Assembly (NCBI RefSeq): GCF_900155915.1
Contig: NZ_FTPO01000003.1
Coordinates: forward strand, 372,001-436,000
DNA length: 64,000 nt
Reading direction: 5' to 3'
DNA from: Microbacterium sp. RU33B
GTDB taxonomy: Bacteria > Actinomycetota > Actinomycetes > Actinomycetales > Microbacteriaceae
In this document: piece by piece, positions 53,634-62,295 of the stretch
Layout of the letters: the number at the start of each line of letters is the position of its first letter
Position numbering within the stretch: the stretch's first letter is position 1
Notes under the pieces: generated by a model
Database searches by the model: none
What the model was told of the DNA's origin: nothing
The model's input: the letters and a program-made list of their open reading frames with translations, nothing else
Position numbers and translations under genes: made by a program

Positions 53634-55030
53634 GGCGACTCCGGGTCGCCGCTGTCCGGCGCGCCGGGCGCGGTCCAGGAGGTGGGCGCCGCCGGCTGGG
53701 GCGCGGGCGCGGGAGGCGCCGGAGAGACGGATGCCTCGGCCGGCGCGTATGCGGGCCCGGTCGGAGGCGGGTAGCTCGCGGGCGACGCCGGCGGAGGGGC
53801 CGTCGGCGCGTATCCGGGCACCGGCCCGGCGGCCGTGGGCTGCGGGTACGGGGCGCCCTGCGGATACCCCGGTCCGGGCATCGGATACCCCGGTCCGGGC
53901 ATCGCATACCCCGGGGAGGGCGGCGGGTAGCCCTGCGCCGCGGAGGCCGCTCCGGCCATCGGATAGCCCACGGGCATCGGCGGTCGCGGAGCGAGCACGC
54001 GGCCGATGCCGACGGTGTACGGATCGGCGAGATCGGGGGCCCCGGCATCCCGTCGCTCCACGTACTGCAGCAGATCGAGGTCGAGGCCTTCGTGGCGCAT
54101 CCGGCAGTCGATGTAGACCAGGGCGGCCGCCGTGCTCTGCACGACGAGCGCGACGCTCTGCACCACCAGGAGCAGGGCCTGAGCGGCCACTCCGGCGATG
54201 ATGATGGCGATCCAGGCCTGGGCGTCGGGATCACCCGTGGGCGTGATGATCGTCGTCAGCCCGGAGGTGAGGAACGAGAACGGCAGGTTCACGACCTGGC
54301 CGAGCGCGCTGAAGACGACGGAGATGATGACGATGACCCCGAGCGCGGCCCAGAATCGTCCGCGGGTCAGGCGCCACGACCGGGCGATCGCCTGACGGAT
54401 GGTGGCGCCCTCCAGCACGATCGCGGAGGGGACGAGGAGCAGCTTCGTCGACAGCCAGAAGTACAGAGGGAAGGATCCGAGCACGAGGAACACCGTCATC
54501 CCGATCGCGATCGGGAGAGCGGCGGTGCCGATCGCGAAGACCCCCGCCGCGACGGCGGCGACGATCAGCAGCACGACGAGCACCAGCAGGAACGAGTAGC
54601 CGATGAGCCGCCAGGCGACGGGACGGAACCGCCGCCACAGCTCGCGCAGCGGCAGCTTCTCGGCGAGGGCCGCGTGCGAGACGTCCCGCACCACGATGCC
54701 CTGCACGATCGCGCTGAGGGCGCCGAGGGCGAGGGAGAGCACGAAGGCGGCGCCCGCCGTCAGGACGATCGAGCCGGTCAGGACCGCGTCGAACTCGTCG
54801 GTGCCTTCGCGCAGCGTGTCGAGGCGGGAGAAGGTCGACCACGCCACGAGCCCGACCACGACGAACAGGGCGGTGTAGGCGATCACCTGAACGCCCATAG
54901 CGAATCCGAGGAGGACCCGGGGGTTCTGACGCAGCGCCGCGAACGAGCGGCCCAGGATCGTGCCGAAGGTGAGCGGGTGGAGCGGGATGATCCCTGGTCG
55001 GGATGCCGGCGTCCAGGCCGGATACGTCAC
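53624..55030 (-). CDS. Polytopic membrane protein with Pro/Tyr-rich repeat tail
   Basis: 468 residues. About six membrane segments between residues 40 and 320, with LHPLTFGTILGRSFAALRQNPRVLLG at the start and SWRLTRGRFWAALGVIVII midway, resembling the glycerophosphodiester-phosphodiesterase membrane-domain family. Residues of about 345-468 are a low-complexity cytosolic tail rich in Pro, Gly, Tyr and Ala, including tandem MPGPGYP units. First gene of the operon; GTG start with GGAGG five bases upstream. It is divergent from mtrA with a 170-base gap. Confidence 0.82.
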   Translation of the reverse strand: MTYPAWTPASRPGIIPLHPLTFGTILGRSFAALRQNPRVLLGFAMGVQVIAYTALFVVVGLVAWSTFSRLDTLREGTDEFDAVLTGSIVLTAGAAFVLSLALGALSAIVQGIVVRDVSHAALAEKLPLRELWRRFRPVAWRLIGYSFLLVLVVLLIVAAVAAGVFAIGTAALPIAIGMTVFLVLGSFPLYFWLSTKLLLVPSAIVLEGATIRQAIARSWRLTRGRFWAALGVIVIISVVFSALGQVVNLPFSFLTSGLTTIITPTGDPDAQAWIAIIIAGVAAQALLLVVQSVALVVQSTAAALVYIDCRMRHEGLDLDLLQYVERRDAGAPDLADPYTVGIGRVLAPRPPMPVGYPMAGAASAAQGYPPPSPGYAMPGPGYPMPGPGYPQGAPYPQPTAAGPVPGYAPTAPPPASPASYPPPTGPAYAPAEASVSPAPPAPAPQPAAPTSWTAPGAPDSGDPESPWR

Positions 55031-55200
55031 TGGTCCTCCGTCACGTCGAGCGGTGCCGTCCTCCTATCGTGTCACACGCCTCCCGCGCGGTTCGGCTCGT
55101 CCTCAGCCACGTCGACTACTGTGTGGTGAGCGCCACTGGGGGCGATGCGCACGCGCACGCCTCGCCTGTGGCCGGAGCAAGAAGGACGAACCCGCTGCCC

Positions 55201-55881
55201 ATGACTTCACGCATCCTGGTGGTCGACGATGACACCGCGCTCGCCGAGATGATCGGCATCGTGCTCCGTACGGAGGGATTCGACACCGTCTTCTGCGCCG
55301 ACGGCGCGCAGGCCGTCGACGTCTGGCGCACGGAGCGCCCCGATCTCGTGCTGCTCGACCTCATGCTCCCGGGGATGGACGGCATCGAGATCTGCACCCG
55401 CATCCGCACGGAGTCGGGGGTCCCGATCATCATGCTGACCGCGCGCACCGACACGGCCGACGTCGTCAAGGGACTCGAATCCGGAGCAGACGACTACATC
55501 GTCAAGCCCTTCAATCCGAAGGAGCTCGTCGCCCGCATCCGCACGCGCATGCGACCCGCCACGCAGACGGCGAACGACGTCCTCCGCATCGGCGACCTCA
55601 CGGTCGACGTGGCAGCTCACGAAGTCCGCCGCGCCGACGCCGTCATCGCCTTGACGCCGCTCGAGTTCGAACTGCTCGTCGCGCTCGCCTCCAAGCCGCA
55701 GCAGGTGTTCTCCCGCGAGATGCTGCTCGAGCAGGTGTGGGGCTACCACTACAAGGCCGACACGCGCCTGGTCAACGTGCACGTGCAGCGGCTCCGGGCC
55801 AAGGTCGAGCTCGACCCCGACAACCCCAAGATCGTGACGACGGTGCGCGGCGTCGGCTACCGCGCCGGCGCCGTCGTCTGA
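55201..55881 (+). CDS. mtrA: Two-component response regulator MtrA
   Basis: 226 residues. Receiver domain with DDD acidic pocket (LVVDDDTALAEMIG), phospho-acceptor Asp in LVLLDLMLPGMDG, and the Thr/Lys switch residues in MLTART and YIVKPF. Winged-helix DNA-binding domain with LTPLEFELLVALASKP and VQRLRAKVE...TVRGVGYRAG. MtrA is essential in mycobacteria and controls cell-wall and division genes. Possible -10 TACTGT at 55117-55122. AAGGA lies about 14 bases before the ATG, which is rather far. Followed by mtrB after seven bases. Confidence 0.96.
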   Translation: MTSRILVVDDDTALAEMIGIVLRTEGFDTVFCADGAQAVDVWRTERPDLVLLDLMLPGMDGIEICTRIRTESGVPIIMLTARTDTADVVKGLESGADDYIVKPFNPKELVARIRTRMRPATQTANDVLRIGDLTVDVAAHEVRRADAVIALTPLEFELLVALASKPQQVFSREMLLEQVWGYHYKADTRLVNVHVQRLRAKVELDPDNPKIVTTVRGVGYRAGAVV

Positions 55882-55888
55882 GGATGCC

Positions 55889-57583
55889 GTGGCCGACGCG
55901 CGCACCGCGACCGGCGCCGTCCGCACCCCTCTGACCGGATGGCGCGACTGGCGCACCTGGCCGGGGAACGTCGCGGCGCTGTGGCGGCGCTCACTGCGCT
56001 TCCGGACGATCGTGGTGACCGTCACCCTCTCGGCGTTCGCGATCATGGTGGCCTGCGCGTGGATGGCCCTCGCGATCCACAACGACCTGTTCGAGTCGCG
56101 CCTGAGCCAGGTCGAGCGCGACGCGCAGCAGGCGACGCAGGCCGCCCAGGCCACGCTCGACGCGGCCGCCGTCGAGGGTGACGCCGTGCAGCTGCAGATC
56201 CTGTGGAGCGGCGTGCAGCAGATCATCGGGCAGCAGTCCGAGAGCGACCTGATCGCCGCGTTCCGCATCGACCGGTCGCCGTCGCAGATCGCCCCGCAGG
56301 ATGTCTACTCCCTCGACGAGTCGCTCATCTCCGACGGGCTGCGCGACGCGGTGGAGAGCGAGCAGGGCGCGACGAAGCAGTACTGGCAGTCCGTCGATCT
56401 CGCCGGGGCGACGGGGGAGCGCCCCGGCATCCTGGTCGGCCAGCAGCTCGACGTGCCGGATGTCGGCGCGTACGCGCTCTACATCGCCTACGACCTCGAC
56501 GCGTCCTCGCAGACGCTCGCGTTCGTGCAGGGCACTCTGTGGGTGGTGGGGATCGGTCTGGTGCTGCTCATCGGCGGGATCGCGTGGTTCGTGCTCCGCT
56601 CCGTCACGCGACCGATCGGCGAGGCGGCCGACACCAGCGCGCGCCTGGCGGCCGGCCAGCTCGGCGTGCGCCTTCCCGTGCGGGGCGAGGATGAGCTCGC
56701 CACCCTGGGTCGCTCGTTCAACGCGATGGCCGGCAGCATCGAGTCGCAGATCAAGGAGCTCGCCGAGCTGTCGCTCGTGCAGCAGCGGTTCGTGTCGGAT
56801 GTCTCGCACGAACTCCGCACGCCGCTGACGACGATCCGTCTCGCCTCCGACATGATCAACGACCAGCGTGACGACTTCGACCCCGCGACGGCGCGGGCCG
56901 CAGAGCTCCTCCAAGCCCAGGTGCAGCGGTTCGAGACCCTGCTCACCGACCTGCTCGAGATCAGCCGCTACGACGCGGGTTCGGTGCAGCTCGAGCTCGA
57001 GCCGACGAGTCTCGCGCACCTCGCCGAAGACGTCGTGGCCTCGATGCAGCAGGTCGCGGAGCAGCACGGCACCGACGTGCGGGTCGTCGCTCCCGGGGGA
57101 TATTCCCCCGTCGACATGGACCCCCGGCGCGTACGGCGCATCGTGCGCAATCTGCTCGGCAACGCGATCGAGCACGGCGAGGGCCGTCCCATCGTCGTGA
57201 CCGTCGACAGCGACCAGCAGGCCGTGGCGATCGGCGTCCGCGACTTCGGCCTCGGGATGCGGCCGGGAGACGCCGAGCGCGTGTTCGACCGCTTCTGGCG
57301 CGCCGATCCGTCGCGCAAGCGCACCCTCGGCGGCACGGGTCTGGGCCTCTCGATCGCGCTCGGCGACGCGCGTCTCCACGGCGGCGAGCTGGCGGTGTGG
57401 TCGGAGGTGGGCCGCGGATCGCATTTCGTGCTGACGCTGCCCCGCCACGGTGGCGTGCTGACGGCGCCGTCGCCGATCCCGGTCGACCCGGGTCAGGATG
57501 ACGTCTCCGGCGTCGGCGCGCTAGACCTCACCCAGCCCATCGAGCTCCCGCGTACGATCTCGAAGAGGGGGGCCCGCTCATGA
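55889..57583 (+). CDS. mtrB: Sensor histidine kinase MtrB
   Basis: 564 residues. Two membrane segments (about 47-68 and 213-236) flank an extracellular sensor; then HAMP, HisKA with the phospho-His at residue 307 (VSHELRTPLTTIR), and HATPase with N box NLLGNAIEHGEG, DFGLGM and GGTGLGLSIA. It phosphorylates MtrA. The start is GTG 55889. It overlaps lpqB by ATGA, so the mtrA-mtrB-lpqB operon is intact. Confidence 0.97.
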   Translation: MADARTATGAVRTPLTGWRDWRTWPGNVAALWRRSLRFRTIVVTVTLSAFAIMVACAWMALAIHNDLFESRLSQVERDAQQATQAAQATLDAAAVEGDAVQLQILWSGVQQIIGQQSESDLIAAFRIDRSPSQIAPQDVYSLDESLISDGLRDAVESEQGATKQYWQSVDLAGATGERPGILVGQQLDVPDVGAYALYIAYDLDASSQTLAFVQGTLWVVGIGLVLLIGGIAWFVLRSVTRPIGEAADTSARLAAGQLGVRLPVRGEDELATLGRSFNAMAGSIESQIKELAELSLVQQRFVSDVSHELRTPLTTIRLASDMINDQRDDFDPATARAAELLQAQVQRFETLLTDLLEISRYDAGSVQLELEPTSLAHLAEDVVASMQQVAEQHGTDVRVVAPGGYSPVDMDPRRVRRIVRNLLGNAIEHGEGRPIVVTVDSDQQAVAIGVRDFGLGMRPGDAERVFDRFWRADPSRKRTLGGTGLGLSIALGDARLHGGELAVWSEVGRGSHFVLTLPRHGGVLTAPSPIPVDPGQDDVSGVGALDLTQPIELPRTISKRGARS

Positions 57584-59262
57584 AGCGCATGCGCGGAGTC
57601 CTGGTCGTGATCGTGGCAGGCGTGCTCGCGCTCACCGGCTGCGCGGGATTCCCCGTGACCGGCCAGGTCCAGAACGGCCTCGAGCCCGGTGACAGCGCGG
57701 GCGGCCCGGACTTCGCCGTCCGCCCCGACAGCCCGCAGCCCGGAGCGACCCCCGAGCAGATCGTCAACGGCTTCCTCCGTGCCGGCTCGGGCCCCGGGAC
57801 GCTCCAGACCTGGAGCGTCGCACGCGAGTTCCTCGCCCCGGGCACCGAGTGGGACCCTCAGGTGAGCGTCACGATCGACGCCCCGGGGGAGCGCTCAGCG
57901 CCGATCGTCATGGACGACGGCGGCCATGTCGAGCTGACGATCGCTCCCGTCGCGGTCGTCGACGCCGCGGGCGCCTACGGTCCGTCGGATGCCGGGACGA
58001 GCCGACTCACGTTCGAGCTCGAGCAGGTCGAGGGCGAGTGGCGCATCACGCAGGCCCCCGACGGCATCGTGCTCGACAGCAACCAGTTCCCCACGGTGTT
58101 CCGCCCGTACTCGCTGCAGTACTTCGATCCCACCTGGACGTACCTCGTGCCGGATGTGCGGTGGTTCACGAGGTCGAACGTGCGGGCGCAGATCGCCGAA
58201 GCGCTGGTCGAGGGCGAACCCAGCCCGTGGCTCGCGCAGTCGGTGACGTCGGCGTTCCCCGAAGGGGCCGCGCTCGCTCAGCGATCGGTCCCGCTCCTCG
58301 ACGGCGTGGCGCAGGTCGAGCTCACCCCGCTCGCGCTCGAGGCCGACTCCGTCACGCGCGACCGCATGCAGACCCAGCTCGTCGCGAGCCTCGCCTCCGC
58401 CGGCGTCGGCGGCGTGCAGATGTCGGTCGACCGGACCCTCGTCGAGGCGCAGGAGGTCGAGACCCGCTCGACACGGGTCGCCGCGCTGCCGCTCGTGCTC
58501 ACGGATACCGGATTCGGATTCCTCGCAGGGGAGGAGCTCACCCCCGTGGAGGGCCTGTCGGAGACCATGGTCTCCCTCGCGGCGGTCGCCATCCAGACCT
58601 CGCCTGAGCGCGACGCCGCCGCTGTGCGTCTCGCCGGCGGTGAGGTGGGACGCGTCACCGCGGAGGAGGGCTTCGTCGCGCTCGATGTGCGCACGGGCCT
58701 CGTGGACCCTTCGATCGACCCGTTCGGCTTCGTGTGGAGTGCGCCGCACACCGCCCCATCCGATCTGTCCGCCTTCGGGCCGGACGGCACGCGCGTCGAC
58801 ATCCTCAACGCCTTCCCCACCGCCACCCAGCTCACCGCGATGTCGGTGTCGCACGACGGCGCCCGCATCGCCGCGCTCGTCACGAGCGGCGGGCGCACGT
58901 CGGCCTGGATCGCCGGCATCGTGCGCGACGCCGACGGCGTGCCGCAGAGCCTGAGCGACGTCGCGCTCCTCGTCGGCTGGGCGCCGGGCGTCGGGCAGGG
59001 CATCGCGTGGATCGACGACGTGACGCTGGGCGTGCTCGCGGTCACCGGCGAGGAGTCGCGGGTGCTCGAGCAGACGGTGGGAGGCCCGGCGATCTCCACG
59101 ACCGGCGAATCCAACGCGACCTCGATCGCCGGAGGCAACACGACGTCGCCGGTGCGGCTGCGCACGAGCGACGGCGGCCTGCTGATCAAGCGTGGGGCCA
59201 ACTGGCAGCGCACCGCCTCCGACATCCGCGTGCTGGCGACGCAGCAGGGCCTCCCGCAGTAG
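57580..59262 (+). CDS. lpqB: Lipoprotein LpqB
   Basis: 560 residues. Lipoprotein signal with lipobox LALTGC, modified Cys at residue 21. A GerMN-type domain follows (about 180-300: WFTRSNVRAQIAEALVEGE, AQVELTPLAL), then a C-terminal beta-propeller-like region (SVSHDGARIAALVTSGG; WIDDVTLGVLAVTG). LpqB modulates MtrB and so links envelope state to MtrA output. The order with mtrB is conserved in actinobacteria. Confidence 0.95.
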   Translation: MKRMRGVLVVIVAGVLALTGCAGFPVTGQVQNGLEPGDSAGGPDFAVRPDSPQPGATPEQIVNGFLRAGSGPGTLQTWSVAREFLAPGTEWDPQVSVTIDAPGERSAPIVMDDGGHVELTIAPVAVVDAAGAYGPSDAGTSRLTFELEQVEGEWRITQAPDGIVLDSNQFPTVFRPYSLQYFDPTWTYLVPDVRWFTRSNVRAQIAEALVEGEPSPWLAQSVTSAFPEGAALAQRSVPLLDGVAQVELTPLALEADSVTRDRMQTQLVASLASAGVGGVQMSVDRTLVEAQEVETRSTRVAALPLVLTDTGFGFLAGEELTPVEGLSETMVSLAAVAIQTSPERDAAAVRLAGGEVGRVTAEEGFVALDVRTGLVDPSIDPFGFVWSAPHTAPSDLSAFGPDGTRVDILNAFPTATQLTAMSVSHDGARIAALVTSGGRTSAWIAGIVRDADGVPQSLSDVALLVGWAPGVGQGIAWIDDVTLGVLAVTGEESRVLEQTVGGPAISTTGESNATSIAGGNTTSPVRLRTSDGGLLIKRGANWQRTASDIRVLATQQGLPQ

Positions 59263-59341
59263 CGCTCCTCCCCAGAGGGTCCTCCGGGACCGTCCTCGCG
59301 CAGATCGTGACGGATGCCTCGGTTCGGCGCGCCTCGGCGGC

Positions 59342-60013
59342 ATGCTCGTCGGCATGGCCGCCGAGCACTCCGTCATGTCACTCGTCGCGCGGGCGTGCGC
59401 CGACGCCCTCGCGCTGCTCCTCCCCGTCGACTGCGCCGGGTGCGGCCTCCCGGACGCTGCTCTCTGCGACGCGTGCATGTCCGCTCTCGGGCCGACCGTC
59501 GTCCGCCGCGACGTGGACGGACTCGCCGTGTACGCGGGTCTGTCGTTCGACGGGGTGTGCGCCCGCGTCGTCCGGGCGTTGAAGGGCGACGGCCGCACCG
59601 GACTCGCCCGCGCCCTCGCCCCGGCGCTGCGCGCGGCGGCGGCCGCCGTCGGCGACGTCGACACGGTGGTCGTCGTCCCGACCGCGCGCGCGGCGTTCCG
59701 ACGACGCGGCTACCGCGTCGCCGACCTCCTCGCGCGTCGTGCAGGGCTGCGCCCCGCACCGTTCCTGCGCATCGTGCGCGCCACGGCCGACCAGCGCGGA
59801 CTGGCGCGCGACGCCCGCAGACGCAATGTCGCGGCGTCGCTGCGCGCCCGCGACGCGACCGGACGCCGCGTCCTGCTGGTCGACGACGTCGTGACCACGG
59901 GCGCGACGCTCGCGGAGGCCGCACGCGCCCTGCGGGAAGCCGGAGCGGTCGTCGTGGGCGCCGCGGTCGTCGCGGCGACGCCGTCGCGCCGAGGCGGTAG
60001 CGCACCCGGGTGA
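59342..60013 (+). CDS. ComF-family phosphoribosyltransferase
   Basis: 223 residues. Zinc-finger-like N-terminus DCAGCGLPDAALCDAC, then a PRTase fold with the PRPP loop VLLVDDVVTTGATL and RAAFRRRGYRVADLLAR. ComF is linked to DNA uptake in competent bacteria; the actinobacterial role is unclear. The start is uncertain: ATG 59342 or ATG 59354, neither with a strong ribosome site. Lies between lpqB and hpf as in other actinobacteria. Confidence 0.85.
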   Translation: MLVGMAAEHSVMSLVARACADALALLLPVDCAGCGLPDAALCDACMSALGPTVVRRDVDGLAVYAGLSFDGVCARVVRALKGDGRTGLARALAPALRAAAAAVGDVDTVVVVPTARAAFRRRGYRVADLLARRAGLRPAPFLRIVRATADQRGLARDARRRNVAASLRARDATGRRVLLVDDVVTTGATLAEAARALREAGAVVVGAAVVAATPSRRGGSAPG

Positions 60014-60065
60014 CGTATCGGTGACACATGTGAAACTGCCAGGTGTATCTGGGGCGTGCGACCAC

Positions 60066-60071
60066 TAGCGT
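60066..60071 (+). promoter_or_regulatory. Probable hpf promoter -10 box (TAGCGT)
   Basis: TAGCGT with a weak -35 (GTGTAT, 60043-60048) 17 bases upstream. It gives a leader of about 57 bases that ends with AAGGAGG (60122-60128) six bases before the hpf ATG. Confidence 0.45.
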
Positions 60072-60134
60072 GGAGAGCACAAGGCGACTGATGGTCCGCC
60101 CTTGACCGGGCGGACCGGAACAAGGAGGTCAGGG

Positions 60135-60794
60135 ATGGATACCAACATCGTCGGCGTGGGAGTGGGCATCACGGATCGCTTCCGTTCGGTGGTTGACGAG
60201 AAGTCCACTCGGATCGCGACTCTCGCGCCGCGTGCGCAGGGCCTCGACGTGAAAGTGACGCACCGGGCCTATCACAACGGGCGGATAGAGGACGATACGG
60301 TCGAGCTCACGCTCACCGGCAAGGGTCCGATCATCCGCGCCGAGGCGACCGACGGCGACAAGTTCACGGCCCTCGATCTGGCCGTCGACAAGCTCGCGGA
60401 GCAGGTGCGTCGCGCGAAGGACAAGCGCATCGACGCGCGCAACCACCCCCGGGGTGCCCGCCTCGACAAGGAGAGCGGTTCGCTCTCGGGAATCGACGTG
60501 ACACCGGCATCCGTCGAGGTGCTGCGCGCCGTCGCGACCGGCGAGGTCCCGATCATCACGGGCAACGAAGACGAAGCGGACTACACGCCCGTCGTCATCC
60601 GCACGAAGGAGTTCGGGCCGGAGTGGATGACGGTCGAAGAAGCCGTCGACCGCATGGAACTGGTCGGACACGACTTCTTCCTGTTCATCGACGTCCGCAG
60701 CGACCACCCGAGCGTCGTGTACCGCCGCAAGGGCTGGGACTACGGCGTGATCTCCCTCACGACCCAGGCGAACCCCGCCGAACTCGCGTCCTGA
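60135..60794 (+). CDS. hpf: Long-form ribosome hibernation promoting factor
   Basis: 219 residues. N-terminal S30AE/HPF domain (VGVGVGITDRFRSVVDEKSTRI, DKFTALDLAVDKLAEQVRRAKD), a linker, and the C-terminal dimerisation domain typical of long HPF (VVIRTKEFGPEWMTVEEAVD, HDFFLFIDVRSDHPSVVYRRKG). It pairs 70S ribosomes into inactive 100S dimers in stationary phase. Strong ribosome site AAGGAGG. secA is the usual next gene in mycobacteria but is not found here. Confidence 0.95.
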   Translation: MDTNIVGVGVGITDRFRSVVDEKSTRIATLAPRAQGLDVKVTHRAYHNGRIEDDTVELTLTGKGPIIRAEATDGDKFTALDLAVDKLAEQVRRAKDKRIDARNHPRGARLDKESGSLSGIDVTPASVEVLRAVATGEVPIITGNEDEADYTPVVIRTKEFGPEWMTVEEAVDRMELVGHDFFLFIDVRSDHPSVVYRRKGWDYGVISLTTQANPAELAS

Positions 60795-60805
60795 TCGCAG
60801 ACTCC

Positions 60806-60837
60806 GGATGCCCCGACCCGCGTGGGTCGGGGCATCC
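60806..60837. terminator. Bidirectional terminator, 14-bp perfect stem
   Basis: Arms 60806-60819 (GGATGCCCCGACCC) and 60824-60837 are exactly complementary around GCGT. It lies between the convergent hpf and coiled-coil protein genes and so serves both. Confidence 0.85.
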
Positions 60838-60863
60838 GTCGTTCTGCCAAAGGGAGCGCGATG

Positions 60864-62219
60864 TCAGTCGAACATGCCGTCCAGGAGCGAGCCGATCACG
60901 AGGCCGCCGAGGATGCCTCCCATGAGGCCGTTGCCACCGCCGTCGTTGCCGCGCCCGCCGCGACCGCCCCAGCCCTGACCGCCGCCCCAGTCTCCGCCGC
61001 CCTGCTGCGGGCGGGACGCGTCGATGTCGCGCTGCGCGAGCTGCAGGCACTCGTTCGCGAGGAACGCCACCCGCCGTGCCCGTGTGATCGCCTCCTCGCG
61101 CTTCTCCTCCGGAACCGTCGATCCGCCCATCGAGGCGCGCTGGCCGAGGAAGGCATCGAGGTCGGAGCGGACGCGCTCCGCCTCGGCGAGGCGGGTGCGC
61201 GCGTCGGCGCCGATCCAGCCCCGGTGCCCGGCGAGCACGTCGCGGGCGATCGCGAGCTGCTGGTCGGCGTCGTCGATCGCGTGGCGCACGTGCTCGACGG
61301 GGATGACGGGGCGGGAGGCGTGCTCGCGCGCCGTGTCGAGGGCGGTGTTCGCTTCGCGCAGCCGGGTGAGATGTGTGAACGGGTCGGTGTTGACTCCGCC
61401 CGCCGGCAGCGCGGCGAGAGCGGCGCGCAGGGCCGTCGCGGCCTCGACGACGGCCGGAGTCTGGGGCACGTCCTTGGCCTCGACGAGGTCGTTGCGGGAG
61501 TCGACGATGATCGCGGCGAGCGTGGACTCCGCCTTGAGCGCCTCGATCTCGTAGTTCTCGACGGCGTCGAGGAGCGCTTCGGCCCGGCGCACGGACTCCG
61601 TCGCAGCCTCGAGCGCGAGGTTGGCCTGGTCGCGCTGTCCGGCGTCGCGCCGCCGCTCCGACACGCCTGCGCTGTGCTCGGCGAAGCCGAGGAGCTGCTC
61701 GGCCTCGGCCGGGTTCGACGAAACCTGCGTGAGCGCTTCGGGTGAATAGCGGGCGGCCAGGCGCGTGAGGGTGTCACGGGCGGTGGGGATGCGCTCGCGC
61801 CAGCGCGCGGCATCCCGTCGCACCGCTTCGAGGATCTCGGGAGCGCGGCGCGCCCGGGCGATCGGCTCGGCGAGGGCCTCGGTGCGATCGTCGAGCAGCT
61901 GCTCGGCCCACTCGCACAGCTGCACGATGCGGGCGTTGCGGGTGCGCAGCTCCTCGTCGGTGTCGGGGATCTCGTCGTGGTTGAGCTGGTGGAGGTGGAA
62001 CGCCTCGCCCATGTGCTCCTTGACGGCCGCGAGGGCGTCGCGCAGATCCTTCGTGGGGCCGGGACCCAGTTCCGCGTCGGCGAAGGCGAGTTCGTCCGTC
62101 GTCACGCGGATGCGCTCATCCGCCGCGACGAGCGCCTTCTGCGCGCGTCGAGCGAGATCGGCGTCCTGGACCGCGAGATCCTCGCGCTCCTTCTTGCGAT
62201 TGCCCCAAAAGCCAGCCAT
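60864..62219 (-). CDS. Coiled-coil protein with Gly-rich tail, function unknown
   Basis: 451 residues. No membrane segments in the body. Long Ala/Glu/Arg-rich helices suitable for coiled coils span about 10-400 (for example AQKALVAADERIRVTTDELA and ALLDAVENYEIEALKAESTL). The last 50 residues are Gly/Trp-rich (GGGDWGGGQGWGGRGG) and end in a hydrophobic, Gly-zipper-like segment GLMGGILGGLVIGSLL. It resembles the part after the TPM domain of actinobacterial TPM proteins, but the TPM domain is absent. ATG lies six bases after TAGGAT (leaderless). Confidence 0.75.
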   Translation of the reverse strand: MAGFWGNRKKEREDLAVQDADLARRAQKALVAADERIRVTTDELAFADAELGPGPTKDLRDALAAVKEHMGEAFHLHQLNHDEIPDTDEELRTRNARIVQLCEWAEQLLDDRTEALAEPIARARRAPEILEAVRRDAARWRERIPTARDTLTRLAARYSPEALTQVSSNPAEAEQLLGFAEHSAGVSERRRDAGQRDQANLALEAATESVRRAEALLDAVENYEIEALKAESTLAAIIVDSRNDLVEAKDVPQTPAVVEAATALRAALAALPAGGVNTDPFTHLTRLREANTALDTAREHASRPVIPVEHVRHAIDDADQQLAIARDVLAGHRGWIGADARTRLAEAERVRSDLDAFLGQRASMGGSTVPEEKREEAITRARRVAFLANECLQLAQRDIDASRPQQGGGDWGGGQGWGGRGGRGNDGGGNGLMGGILGGLVIGSLLDGMFD

Positions 62220-62225
62220 GCATCG

Positions 62226-62231
62226 ATCCTA
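62226..62231 (-). promoter_or_regulatory. -10 box (TAGGAT), probable leaderless promoter
   Basis: Minus-strand TAGGAT followed by six bases and ATG 62219 of the coiled-coil protein gene. Confidence 0.55.
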
Positions 62232-62295
62232 TGGACTGCTGCTCGGAGGGCGCTGTGCGCGGAGTGCGCCGTGAGCGATCACGCCCGCCAGGGTC

